From NCBI GenBank assembly GCA_963580455.1, contig OY756963.1, forward strand, positions 15,147,555 through 15,211,554: a stretch of 64,000 nt of DNA, read 5' to 3'. Below, piece by piece: positions 45,060 to 57,028 of the stretch (the first letter of the stretch is position 1; each line of letters begins with the position of its first letter). The notes under the pieces are model-generated. The model did no database searches. It had not been told where the DNA came from and was given only the letters and a program-made list of their open reading frames with translations. A program made the translations under genes and the position numbers. Source of the stretch: Euonymus europaeus (Eukaryota > Streptophyta > Magnoliopsida > Celastrales > Celastraceae).

Positions 45060-46250
45060 TGGCACTTAGAGTTTCTAAAAGTTGGAAACTCAACCCAGAA
45101 GAGGACTTTTTAATGGCAGAGAACTCCAAAACCAGAGAGGAGACGAAGAGAAGAGGAATTCGAGCAACATCAAACATCATCATTCTGCTCCAATTGAATT
45201 TCTAGGTTATTTACCAAATTGAATCATGAACATGTGTAACTAAATTTATATTTAGTTTGGTTTGGTTAGTTTCTTATACTACAACTTGTTGCGCAAATTG
45301 ATTGACAATTACACCAGGTTTAATTCATTGATTCTCTAAGTTTATTGTTTATTTCTTATTATTATGCTTACCTGATCAACATCATGATGATAAAAATTGT
45401 TAGTTGAGCATATTCGGCTGATCCATATCCGGTGTTTGACAAACTAACAAGAATTTGTATAGGAGCCATATTTGGGGATTGTGAAAATAATTGATTAGGT
45501 GGAACACCAACGCTTAAGATTGTGCAGTTGTCGACTTTTTCGTTCATATGTTTGTCTTAGGGAAATCTTAGGGTACACCAACCAAGACCCTTATGACAAG
45601 AAAAGATTTTGGGTTGGACCAAAGCCAGAATCGTTGCCTAGGAAAGTCATAATTAGGAGAGTCGGACCATGGTCTTCTGATTGACACTGGTAAACCTTTA
45701 AACTATGTGATTGCATATTGAGTTGTATGATTAAGTGACAGTAGAAGAACAACACCAATCCAAGCTAGATCCCTTTAATTTGATTTATTGAGAGATTAGC
45801 CTAGTTCTTTAGTATTTAACAATCTGAATTTTTTAAAACTAGTTGAGTTATTGTTATTTTGCTTGTTTAGTAAGTGCTTCAGTCTCTGTGGATTCGATCT
45901 CACTCACTTTTATACTGTCACACAACACGTACATTTGCGTTTAGATATGACCTGTTTGTATGAGATATTGCAGGTTTGATTTGTGATATTTTATATCCAT
46001 CAAACACTAATATCATTGAAATTGCCTCCATGAGCTCTACAAGTTTCAGCCATTGGACAGCAGGAATAGTCGCGGAAATAATATTCCATTGGTTTTTTAC
46101 ATATTCTATTGATTTTTGAATGTTGATTGTTGTTTAGTAGTGTCAGATGTGATATTATTTTATTTGTGCGGTCTACTTGTGTTTGAAAGTTAAATGTATA
46201 ACAATCTGAACATCTAGGAAGAGTTTTCACACTCATGTCTTTTTTTTTCA
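45060..46250. other. Spacer, possible old LTR fragment
   Basis: No supported gene. CAGTCTCTGTGGATTCGATC near 45882-45901 resembles the 3' part of gypsy LTRs, but no ends, partner or duplication were found. The 45499-45684 open frame has no recognisable domain. Confidence 0.35.
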
Positions 46251-46252
46251 TT

Positions 46253-46475
46253 GGAAAAAAAATAATGGAATTCGTAATTTCTATTAAGTTATTTAAGAAA
46301 TGTATGCTTATTCCACTGAAAAAAAACATTGGAATTCGTAATTTCTATTCAATTATGTATCAGGCATGTGTTTATTCTATTGAAAAAAATGAAATTTGTA
46401 ATTTCTATTAACTTTTGTATCATATAGGTGCTTATTCCATTGAAAAAACACAATAGAATTCGTAATTTATAAAAA
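46253..46475. repeat. Tandem repeat, about 65-bp unit, 3.4 copies
   Basis: Units share GGAATTCGTAATTTCTATT, then TGTATCA or a variant, then TGnTTATTCnATTGAAAAAA. Copies start near 46266, 46331, 46390 and 46452 and are diverged. No coding is implied. Confidence 0.65.
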
Positions 46476-46964
46476 AAATTGAAATTGGAGTGATTTTTAA
46501 TTTTCAAAAATACACAGTCAGGTGCTGAGTCACACGCCATGTGAGATTGGGATACCAAAATATGAGATGTGTAGCACTGCCGTAAATAAAATCACTGTAC
46601 TTAGGTGGGACTCTGTGAACTCTAAACCCTAAATTTATCCACCAACACTCTTTTTAGGATTCAAATGAAAATTCTCATTAAAAAAAGTCATTTTCAATGT
46701 TAGCTTTTTGCAAAAAAAATTCAGATAAATCACTTTGCACCCCATCTCCCCATCCTCACTCTCCCCTCCTTCTGTCAATCTCCTAGTCAGGATTGTTGCA
46801 ATTTCGGCCGGAACCTAACTCTCCCATATGTACTAGATTGTCTTCCCCATTAACAATGAAGCAATGGTCGTGATTCGAGCCAAAAATCAAGCTTACCCAA
46901 CTTGAATCTGGATATATACCGGAGCACCTCCTCCAACACAAATTCTAGAGTTTTTGACATGATG
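46476..46964. other. Spacer, no gene seen
   Basis: No supported reading frame or RNA gene. It ends at the ACTAT target duplication (46965-46969) of the following insertion. Confidence 0.4.
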
Positions 46965-46969
46965 ACTAT

Positions 46970-47918
46970 TGAAAGTCGTTGCACTCACCAAGAACGTTAG
47001 TCAACGAATAATGGAAACAAAAATTGCGGAAAATAAATAATAGAAAATACAAAAAGAACGACACCAAGATTTTAACGAGGAAAACCCAACGTGGGAAAAA
47101 CCTCGAGTCTATAAGCGACTAACCTTGAGGAACAATTCACTAAAACGAATCAAGAGTTACAACCTAATCTTTGAACTAAAGACCTTGCTCATAGCTCCCA
47201 TTCAGCAAATTGCTTCAACCTCTTCTTAACCTAACCAAGGTAGAGACTACTCTCGAATCCTTCAAGAGTACCACATAAGAAACTCTCAAATATTAATCTC
47301 CAACACAAATGTCCTCACTACAAATCACTCAAATAAAACACTCAAGAACACATATGAAAAGGAAGTGATTTGCTTCTCCAAAACCTAACACAACGCTCAA
47401 GTTTCTCTCCAAGATGATTTCGGTAATCTTCAATTCGGCAACCTCCTACGAACGTGTATAGAGTATATATATGTAAGTCCAGCTCGTCTTGGGTATCAAG
47501 ACCTCTTCTCCCACCAGTACTCTAATCATTTTGTCACCTGGAGAGATCAATCATATATCCACAACTGGAATTTGATAATAACATAATAATCAAGGATTAT
47601 CTATGTTAGTTATATGTTTAACTCACAATATGACTCTTATATGGTATCCATACATGAATAGACTTCCTATCTTATCTATATAAGACATTTCATGAACAAT
47701 AAAACACTGCACGTCAGTAAAATAAAAAGCCCACGTGTTAAAATCTTTAAGCCCGTGCAGATGAAGTAACTTACTCCACACGACGGAGTAACTTACTTCA
47801 CTGCGCTGTATCTTCCAATTAACATACCTGCGAAGTAACTTACTCCACATACCGGAGTAACTTACAACACTGCTCAGCATCACCCAATTGTCATACCTAT
47901 ATCAAATATAGACCAACA
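46970..47918 (-). mobile_element. Solo LTR, 949 bp, minus orientation
   Basis: On the plus strand it runs TGAAAGTCGTTGC to ATATAGACCAACA, with perfect target duplications ACTAT at 46965-46969 and 47919-47923. On the minus strand it starts TGTTGGTCTATATTTG. It contains no coding region. Near 47756-47880 a roughly 69-bp tandem repeat carries four copies of the palindrome GTAACTTAC. It resembles 11105-12025 in size, orientation and the AACGAGGAAAACCCAACGTGG-type stretch (47073 onward). Confidence 0.85.
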
Positions 47919-47923
47919 ACTAT

Positions 47924-48403
47924 TATAGAGTGGGATAAAGTCAATGGGCTCAAAAGGCGAAACCAATTAAAGTCGCAAGAAGATCGGTTGCTCTTGGATT
48001 GTTGCTCTTGGCAAAGATTTATCCCCCAAAACCCTAATTGCTGCCAGAGAAAAGGGTGTCAATTGTGGGACATCCTTGGCGGAGGCAGTAGCAACAATCT
48101 GGACAGCAAGGAAGGGGTTTGAAGTTGTCATGTCAATAAAGACGCCATTGGGCTAACAACATAGAGGGTGTCATAAGTGGGATAGACAAACACTGGTTCG
48201 ACATTAGAGGGGAAGCCGTTGATAGAGAAAATGACGTACAAGTGAAAGGCAACATTGCGAAGAGATTCGACGATGGCCCCAAGATAGACGAGGTGATAGG
48301 CCATGGTTGCATAGTGATAAAGTTGTGTGGAGCGGCTGAGGGGAGGAATGAAAAATGGCATCCCATCTTTAATAGTAAAGCTAGAGATCCAAGTGATTTT
48401 CAT
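47924..48403 (-). pseudogene. Unidentified coding fragment, frameshifted
   Basis: I do not recognise this. Two minus-strand reading segments look protein-like and sit end to end in different frames. The first (48403 down to about 48150) contains KDGMPFFIPPLSRSTQLYHY and SNVEPVFVYPTYDTLYVVSP. The second (about 48160 down to 47985) contains DMTTSNPFLAVQIVATASAK, DVPQLTPFSLAAIRVLGDK and SLPRATIQEQPIFLRL. One frameshift near 48150 would connect them. The solo LTR at 46970-47918 may have landed near or inside it. It could be a broken host gene or a captured gene piece. Confidence 0.4.
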
Positions 48404-48456
48404 CCCAAAAATATTTCAATAGTATGTGACACTCATTCATTAGGTGTGACGACATC

Positions 48457-51400
48457 TGTAACACTCCACCTTCACCTGGAGAAGTTACACAGCACAGTGA
48501 ATCACCCATACATCCACAGTCTTCCCGGATTGTGAGTTGGCCGTAAGCCTCTTTGGTTAACTAAACTCAATGTTTCATAATTAATTTCACATCCAAATAT
48601 TCATATCACGAAATGAGTCTCCAAGTATAGAAATGTCCTTCAACATTATTACATACACATTTTTATTTTACAAAGTTCTACATGAAAATGACCGAACTTT
48701 CAACAATTAAAGTTAAGGTATTCAAGCGACTCTTCCGTTCATCCCTCTTCTGAATCTATATGTATGGAAAACATGTAGGAGGGTTAGTCTTACTATTTAC
48801 CAAAATATATAGGTTAATAGGAATATAACACCAGAGATATTGAAAGTAATTTTTGGAATGATAGCTCTTGAAGGATAATACCAAACTCTTTAACAATTGC
48901 AATTATTCGCAAAATAATGTAAGCAAAAAAATAAAATAATATATATATATATATTATGATAAACTCCATTTCGTGTCACTTTTGCCATACATCCCTTCAA
49001 GGGAATTTATATATATATATATATATTGGACCTCCTACAATTTTCCCTGAATTTGTTGAACGGTTAGTAGAAGGGTCATCACCCATATGCTCCCTTGTCA
49101 AAGAGATCGTGGTATTCACATATCGAATGTACGGAGTCTACCTCTCCGTCACACCCAGCACGTATTTCAAAGGAAGATCATTTAAACCTCACAACCTGGC
49201 CAAGGTTTGAGGCAGTCATGTGCACATGCCATTCTAGAATCGTAATCACATTTCCAATATAAAGTACACATGAGGAGTTGCTCAAAATCATCAATTACTA
49301 CCCAACAATCAAAATTCTTAGCGAGCATCTTTCTTAATTATATGTACATAATTTAAAACTAACAACTTGAAAATAACAAGATGAACTATTATTCTTAAAT
49401 AAACTACAAATGCACTTTTCATGCACATACAAACATACCCCCCCCACACACACACATATAGCCCCAAGCTCACACGTGGGATCCCGCGCAAAAAGTTTAG
49501 TGCGGGATCCCCTTCAAATTAAATGGACGGTCAGGACTTTTTTTTTTGAAAAAAAAACTTAAAGCCCTTCCCTACACCCGATATATCTGATCCCATTTGT
49601 GCCGAACACAATAGCCATCTTCAATCTTCTGCATACTCCACACCATTGTGTCTCATCCCGATTTCGACAAGTAAAAGAACCCATGTCGATTTTGACCAGT
49701 AGCTTTGGATCTTCGATCCCCAACCTCATCCTCATCGCGATCTATCTTATTATCACCTTTCTCCATATCGTCGCTTTTCTCTTTTGCCAAAACTCATCCC
49801 CAAATTGATCTTTGTAAGTTGTAACCCTAATTTGAAGGACCATTATTGACCTAGATGTCCATGAATAAAGCTGATCTGACTGTGTTCAACTCCAAAACCT
49901 TGAATTTTTTGTACATTGAAGTTGCTAATAAATTAGACTTGTTTGATGCATAATGGATCTACATTTGGGGTTGTTCTGAATCGGGATTGCTGGTTCATAT
50001 TTCTATACTTTTTTAGCTGTCGGTAGTAGGACTATAAAAAAAACCGCCAAAATTGAAACCGACCAAAACCGAATGGTTTGGTAAGTTTTTTTAAAAAAAA
50101 ACAGTTACATATTTTACACTAAGACCGACCGAAAAACCAATCAAAAATCGAAAAACTAATATAACCGACAAAACGATTTAAGTAAAATATGTAAAAAAAT
50201 CGACCAAAATCTACCGTCGACACCCCTAGTTGATAGTTCAATTGCTAGGTAGTCTTCACATTATAGTTGATTATTTTTGTTTATCAAAGGAAAATCGGAA
50301 GAGGAATGAAAGAAAAACAGAGGAAAATTGGAGAAGAAAGGGAAAAAGAGTGCCTTGGATTGCGTGCATGTTTTTAATGTCAAAATCTTATCTGACCGTC
50401 TGATTAAATAGGATGATCAGGAGAGGTATCCCGCACCAATGTGTTTGCGTGGAATCCCTCATGTGAGAAAAACCCTATATTTATGTCCACACACATATCT
50501 ACCTAAAATTCCATTCCTTCCTAGAATTTAATCTTGAGTGAACTGAAACATATATCAAGCCATAACAAAACATATCATCTATATTTGAAAACAACAAAAC
50601 CGTGACACACACACTATACAAATCAAAGTTTCCAGAATTTTAAGTTACTACTCATTAGTTTCATGGGTGCATATGTCATAAATTCATAGATTTAAAAAGC
50701 ATGTTTTTAGAAAAAGTGTTTAGCAGCGGTAACGCTTATCTTTGCTTTGATCCACCAGTATCAAGTGGGTGCTTTTCCTTTCCATTTTTTGTAAACCAAA
50801 CTCAGCCCTCCTTCGTTGATTCCTAATCAATGAATTCTAATGAGATTTAAGTCATATTCTAACCTCGATCTATAAGGAAATATATTTTCTTACCTGATTC
50901 CTTGCTCGGTCAACTTGGGAGTTCAATTTGGTTTCTACACCCAATCAAAACCTAAAAGCATAATGAATCACTAGTTTAGATTCTTGCATAACTGTTATAA
51001 AATATCAGCCAACACTCAATAGTCTTACCTTTCCAAATACTCCAAGACTCTCGAAACTCTCATTCTCCCATCACCGTCCCCTCTCTCTAAGTCTTATCTC
51101 CTTTCACCATTTCTCTCTCTTTACTACTTATTTGGCGTGCATGTGGGGATTCACAGCACATTTATTTCCCATTATATACCATTAATTCCTCCTTCCTTTG
51201 ATTGACATGTGTCACTACACCTAAATCTTATTTGATATTCTCCAATACCACACACTTCCCAATTGCAACAAAGAGTGTTTTTTTGCCCACTCTTTTAGTC
51301 CTTGGCTGCCATGCATCCGGCCTTACTTGGTTGTCTCTATAGAACTTCCTTAAAGTCCTCTAAATTCTCTCATTGGTTCCTTTATCATCATTAATTAGAT

Positions 51401-51910
51401 CACCTACAACACATAAATCCCTCTTCTCATGCCATTTGTATGGCATGTACTGGACCTCTCTAATCTCCCAATAATAAACAATTAATAAACAACACTCCAC
51501 TTTTTCCCATTCGGTTACTACCCTTGGTAACCGAATTCTCCCACGTGGGGATTCCCTATGAGTGGTTATCCAAGTACCATTAAGGACTCTTCCCCTTTCC
51601 ATGTCCTCCTATTGGCCAAACCATTTTTCCATAAGCATTATCCATAACCCATGCTTGATCCTACATTGTCATATAAAGACTTAATTTGTCCCTTACAATC
51701 CCATGATCAACTCCTTATGACTAATTTTATGATAGTTTACTTATCAGGTTTCGATCATGCATGATATGAGCAAACCCTTAATATGTCTCGGATACATCTT
51801 GCGTGTATTTATTTTATTTATTATTATTATTATTTTTCTTTCCAACCCGAATTAATTTACATGTGTCTTGAGTGATAATTTACTAGCGGTTAAATTTTCC
51901 GGACGTTACA
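48457..51910 (+). mobile_element. TGTAACACTCC-type solo-LTR-like insertion, 3.45 kb
   Basis: It begins TGTAACACTCCACCTTCACC and ends TTTCCGGACGTTACA. The 5-bp duplication ACATC (48452-48456, 51911-51915) is perfect. TGTAAC and GTTACA form terminal inverted repeats. No gag or pol coding was seen, so a solo LTR (including a nested 1-kb element) or a non-autonomous element is most likely. Its ends resemble those at 17675 and 63570. Contains (TA)n runs near 48940 and 49012 and a (CA)n run near 49447. Confidence 0.78.
49456..50480. mobile_element. Inverted-repeat element (MITE-like) inside the 48.5-51.9 kb insertion
   Basis: Left end ATATAGCCCCAAG, then CTCACACGTGGGATCCCGCG, pairs with the right end, whose reverse complement reads ATATAGGGTTTTTCTCACAT then GAGGGATTCCACGC. 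Similarity continues inward through TGCGGGAT and GACGGTCAG, giving imperfect terminal inverted repeats of about 70-80 bp. About 1,025 bp, with no transposase. Flanking duplications are unclear, so the superfamily is not assigned. The 49599-49808 open frame inside has a hydrophobic stretch but no domain I recognise. Confidence 0.65.
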
Positions 51911-51915
51911 ACATC

Positions 51916-52871
51916 ATAGTAAGGGATCCATTAAAAATCACACCTAAGAAATCAATAACATATACTATTGGAATAATTTTGGGATAAAAATCACTGTAAT
52001 TTTTATTATTTTGGGGTCTTTAGGGATGCCGTTTTCCTTTATTTAGATTTTCTTTTAGGGTTGACTTTTATTTGTTTTCATTTCATTTTAGCATTTTCTT
52101 AATCAAATGCTAGAAAATGCAAAAAAATAAAAATAAAATCTAGAGGTGCCATATGGGGAGGACAGGTGCCATGTGTTTGTGCACTGTTGCGGATTTGATG
52201 ACATGATCTTGCGAATTGCAATGCACTGGAAGTCCATATTCATTCAAGGAAGATGCATGAATCCATCCTTTTCAGTTTGACTTGGCAGCAAGCTTTGACC
52301 AATCAAAATAAAATTTCGTTGCATCCACCGACAAGCTGACCAGAAAGATGACTTTGAAGCACGACCCACTCATTCAGACATTTGGGCTTGGGCCTTAGCC
52401 ATATATACCCAAGACTGAAAAGAAAAAACATAGCCTTAGTGTGAGATTAGGCATAACCCAAAATTCTAGAGAGGATACGTGTACACAACCTTTAAGCCTT
52501 GTATGATAAAAAAAAAAAAAAAAGGATCACAAAAAGGAGCCCAGATTTTAGAGTGAAAAAGTGGACTAGTGACGAGCCAAGGAGGCTCTTCCCCATCACC
52601 GACCCACATTTGGACGGAGTCGGGTCAACGAGTCTCAGTTGAATTTTGTTTAAACAAGGCCCAAAAAAAACTTCCGTAAAAAATGCAGCCGGTCACTGGA
52701 TCTATGTGGTCCATTTTATAATTATTTATAAGCTTATTAGGAAGACACGAATTCAAAATAAAATGAATCGTTAGAAAAAAATCATACTCATAAAACTATT
52801 CAATGATTAGAATTCTAATTTACGAGTTCTTATGTTTTGATAATATTGGATAAAAATTGGATTATGAATTT
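51916..52871. other. Spacer, no gene seen
   Basis: No supported coding region. The AT-rich left part and the stretch near 52400-52660 with a poly-A run match nothing I recognise. Confidence 0.4.
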
Positions 52872-53246
52872 TGTGGAGCAAAATACTAGCTGAAGGAACA
52901 CGAGTTGAGTTATACGCAAGTTGTGCCTAGGTATGAAATGGCAGGGCAAATATAGTTCTAACCAATTCCCAGTACAGTTCTAATTGCACCAACATTGAAG
53001 GAAGTAGCGGTTCAGACATTAGTTATCGAAGAAGGTTATCAAGATTGTCAGACAAATCAATCGATGGACATTCGCTGCATAACTGCTATCATTAGTGACA
53101 TTATATATAGAAGAATAACTCAGACATTTTGTATAAATTCATATGATTCTCTACTTACTAAAAGATCACACTAAAGCAGGGGCATTTGAAAGAATTCATT
53201 GACAAGGAAAAAAGAATGCGAGAGAAAAGAAAGCAGAGCCTTAATT

Positions 53247-53446
53247 AGTCGAAGGAGCAAGATCATATTGACTATGTAGCAAAATTTATTGACATAATGG
53301 TACCTGAGGTTCTACTTCATAATGAATTAAGGCGAACGAAGTACATTAGTCGAAGGAGAGATCATATTGACTATGTGGCAAAATTTATTGACATAATGGT
53401 ACCTGAGGTTCTACTTCATAATGAATTAAGGCGAACGGAGTACAGC
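53247..53446. repeat. Tandem duplication, about 100-bp unit
   Basis: Units start at 53247 and 53348 with AGTCGAAGGAG and run through GAATTAAGGCGAACG. They are nearly identical apart from a 2-bp indel and few substitutions. It lies in the gag-like part of the decayed gypsy element. Confidence 0.85.
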
Positions 53447-53539
53447 AGGGCACGCCATAAAAAAAGGTCATGTGGTTGGATTTCAATCCTAAGTTGGGAC
53501 ATAAGAGATAGAGGGAGACAGCGACAGTAATCTTCACCA

Positions 53540-55330
53540 AGGAAGACGTTGCAGGCATAATCTTCCAACATAATGATGCTCTGGTGATCTCCCTAAAAAT
53601 GGGTATGTCTATAGTTAAAAGGAAAATGGTTAACCAGGGAAGTTCACAGGAGATCATGTACTACTCTCTTTTCTAAAAGCTTGGAAAGACACAAGTGAAC
53701 CTGATTCCCATTCCAACCCATCTAATAGGACTCAATACAACAACAGTTTGGCCACTCTAGAGGATTTGGATGCTAGTCACTGCTGGACGAAAAACTATGG
53801 AGCTAGATTTTCTTGTAATTAATTTTTCTTCAACGTACAATGAAAATATGGGCAAGACATGGCTACACTTGTTGGAAGCAGTAACTTTTTCTTACCACTA
53901 GATACTGAAGTTTCCTTATGGAGACAAGGTGATGGAGATAAGAGAGGACCAAGTTGCCTCAAAGGAATGCTTTATGGTGAAGGTCAAGTCCCACATGAAG
54001 AATTATGATGATGGAAGAAGAGGCTCTAGTCCTAGAGGAAGTAGGGAAGGACCCAACAGCAAAGTCTATAGAAGAACTTGAGAAGATGCAAATGATACTT
54101 GGTAATTCAAACTTATATCTTTTTGGTTGGGACTAGTATCCCCACACAAGAAAAGGAATCCTTGATTGGGATGCTATGAAAAATGTGGAGGTGTTTGCAT
54201 GGACCCCCTATGAGATGCCCCTAGCCATAAATCGAACGTCAAGCTAGGTAGCAAATCTATCATCTAAAAGGCAAGAAGTCAGCAGTCTAGTATACAGAGG
54301 TTGTGCTTTTGGAGGTCAAAAACCTACTAGAAGTAGAAGCCATTAGGGAAGTGCAATATCTAGAGTAAGTCTCAAATACAGTAATAGTTTGGACGAAAGA
54401 TAGAAAATGGAGGGTGTGCGTTGACTTCACGAACTTAAACAAGGCATGCCCGAAGGACTTGTTCCCATTTTCAAAAATTGATTAGTTGGTAGATGCGACG
54501 TCAGGCTAGCAAAGATGAGCTTTTTGGACTCATACTGGGGTTACCATCTAATTATATTGCATCCATCTGATCAAGAGAAAACCTCGTTCATTACTCTAAA
54601 AGGTATATTCTTCTATCAAGTAATGCCTTTCGGTTAAAAGAATGCAAGTGCCATATTTCAGAGGATGGTGATAAAGCTTTTCAACTCTTTGATTGGAAGG
54701 ACTATAGAGGTGTACATATATGATATGGTGGTAAAGAGCAAATTCCAGTAGGAGCACTTGATACATCTTAAGGAGGTGTTTGATATCCTAAGACAGAATA
54801 ATCTCAAGTTGAATGCCAACAAGTGTGCATTTGGAGTAAGCATGGGAAAATTCTTGGGCCAACTAGTGAATTAGTAAGGGATTGAAGTTGATCCAGGGAA
54901 AATAAGAGCGATTCAAGATTTGGAATGACCTACCCAGGTGAAGGAGATTCAAAAATTGACCAGCATAGCTGCAATATTAAATAGACTTTACAGACCCTCA
55001 GATAGGTTTGACTTTTCTTTCAGCTGCTCAAGTTGGGCAAGGCATTCTAGTGGGACGAGGAGTACGAGAAGGCTTTCCTGGACTTGAAGAGTTACTTATA
55101 GAAGGCCCTACTAGTATCTACTCCTATGGAATGAGACACTCTTTATCTTTACTTGGTAGTGTTAGACCATGCTATCAGTGTTGTTATCCTTAGAGATGAA
55201 GGAAGAACCAACATCCAATTTACAACGTTAGCAAGACTATGCTAGATATTGAAACAAGGTACTCGCCCCCAAAAAAGCTTCTCTTGGCGTTGGTGATGGC
55301 TATGAGAAAGTTGATGAAAAGAAAAATACC
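53540..55330 (+). pseudogene. gypsy (Tat-like) protease and RT remnant
   Basis: Traces in several frames. ELDFLVINFSSTYNENMGKT, then WLHLLEAVTFSYH, near 53800-53900 is the protease-end region typical of Tat/Retand-type elements. RT follows: WRVCVDFTNLNKACPKDLFP (54408-54470), QEKTSFITLKGIFFYQVMPF (54573-54632) and FQRMVIKLFNSLIGRTIEVY (54656-54715). The catalytic box reads IYDM where VDDM is expected. Stops at many sites make it dead. Confidence 0.8.
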
Positions 55331-55789
55331 TCTTGAAGCGCAGAGCGGACAAGAGTAGATTTCTGAGGAAAATATTTTGAGAAATTTTCACAAGAGAACA
55401 AATATGTATAAGGGAGAGCCCAACACTCCTAACACTACTAGGAGAGTGTTTCTTGATAATAAGAGAAAGCCTTTAAATTTATCCTAACATTGTTATGGTA
55501 AATTAAAATGCTTGGGCTATCTGTGTTGCAAAAAATTAGCTGAAGGAACATAAGTTGAGTTGTACGCAAGTTATCCCTGGGTATGAGATGTAGAGATAAG
55601 ACAGTTCTAACAAATCTTCAGGACAGTTCTAAAATGGAAGTATCGATTTAGACAATAATTACTGAAGAAAACCAAGACATATCAATCGACATACAGCTTC
55701 TATCCTCAAAGACATTATAAATAGAAGAATCACTTAGACATTTTGTACTGTTCACATAATTCTCCACTTAATACAAGATCAGACATCCC

Positions 55790-57028
55790 GTGGATATAGA
55801 TAAGTTGCCAAACCACGTACATATTCGTGTATTTGTATTTATTAATTTCTCGACAATATACACATTTTACCTTTGGTGCAAATTTAACATCGACAAATTT
55901 GATCAAATATTCTTTCCCAATATACATTTATTGAACCATTCATTCAAGACACATATTTAACTCTTCGAATTGTTGGACATAATTACCAAAAAGATTCAGA
56001 TCAACCTAGCCACATATTTGATTTATGGACTAAAAGGGAGACACATAAGAGTTTGTACTAATAAAAACAAAATTTTATATAAATATTATTTCTAGTGGAA
56101 ATCAAAGTAAAGACCTTCCGAGTGTACATAATTTGACTCCAAAAATAATTATCACTAGACTATCACTCAAGTGATTCTTCAACTAGAAAGGCAAATCAAG
56201 CAAACAACAAACAAGCTAGCACTTGAGATTGCATGCTTGATTAGTTGATTTTCAACATATTTTGAGCGAGTGGATCTTGTAGTTGTGATTATAGTGTCAT
56301 CAATATAAGCTGCCAACTAACGCAACATATTTTTGAGCAAGTGGACCTTGCAGCGCATGCAACTAAAGTTAGCCGCCCCTCATAAACGCCCACACGGGTT
56401 TAAAGAGTGTAGGAAAGCGACACCATCCAGCCATTTACTACCAAGTGAACGTGGGAAGCTGGGTGTCTTTAATTTCTGCCAGCTCTTTCAAGTTCATTCT
56501 CCACTGTACCCTGCTGTCATTGAGTCAATTGCCACCCTAGCTAAGACCATTAATATCTGCTTCGCAACGTCTGAAAAATAATAGATGCAAGCACCCTTTA
56601 ATGATTAATTCTCATTCATATCATAGAAAGGGGGATAAAGACTCGGATTTGATTGCTGTCCCTCAAACTTTTGTGATAAAACGATCGAATGATAGGATCA
56701 TATAAAGGCTTAGAGCATCTTCAATGCAATCACGTTCGAGCACTCTAAATTCTTTAATTGAGTCTCACATTTATTACACACAATTGAATCACTTATCTTT
56801 ATCAGTAACACATTTTCCAATACACCCAAATCAATAACACATATTTCAATACAATTTTTCACTCTTACATTTTGTAATCAAAGTCAAACAACTTGATAAA
56901 AAATGCGCTACATTTAGTTCCAAATTTGATATTAAAAAAATATAAAATAAAAAACCCTACAAGTCAAGTAAATTATGTAGCTAAAACATTGTGTATTATT
57001 AGGTCTTGCTATATTTTTCCTGTTCTGT
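55790..57028. other. Spacer, 3' side of the SNL6-like gene
   Basis: No supported gene. The 56333-56581 open frame has no recognisable domain. The part next to 57029 presumably holds the 3' untranslated region of the minus-strand gene. Confidence 0.4.

Larger units (their letters stand above)
52872..55790 (+). mobile_element. Decayed Ty3/gypsy element with diverged LTRs
   Basis: Two diverged direct repeats bound it: 52872-53170 and 55522-55785, both opening TGTG..GCAAAA..TTAGCTGAAGGAAC-like and sharing GACATTATA-ATAGAAGAAT and CAGACATTTTGTA-like stretches. Between them lie gag/protease and RT traces of Tat type. At about 2.9 kb it is much shorter than an intact element, so large deletions have occurred. 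Exact ends and a target duplication could not be fixed. Confidence 0.65.

Noticed and set aside
46000..46558. Minus-strand frames at 46000-46329 and 46349-46558
   Set aside because: They run through a diverged 65-bp tandem repeat and show only repeat-derived residues.
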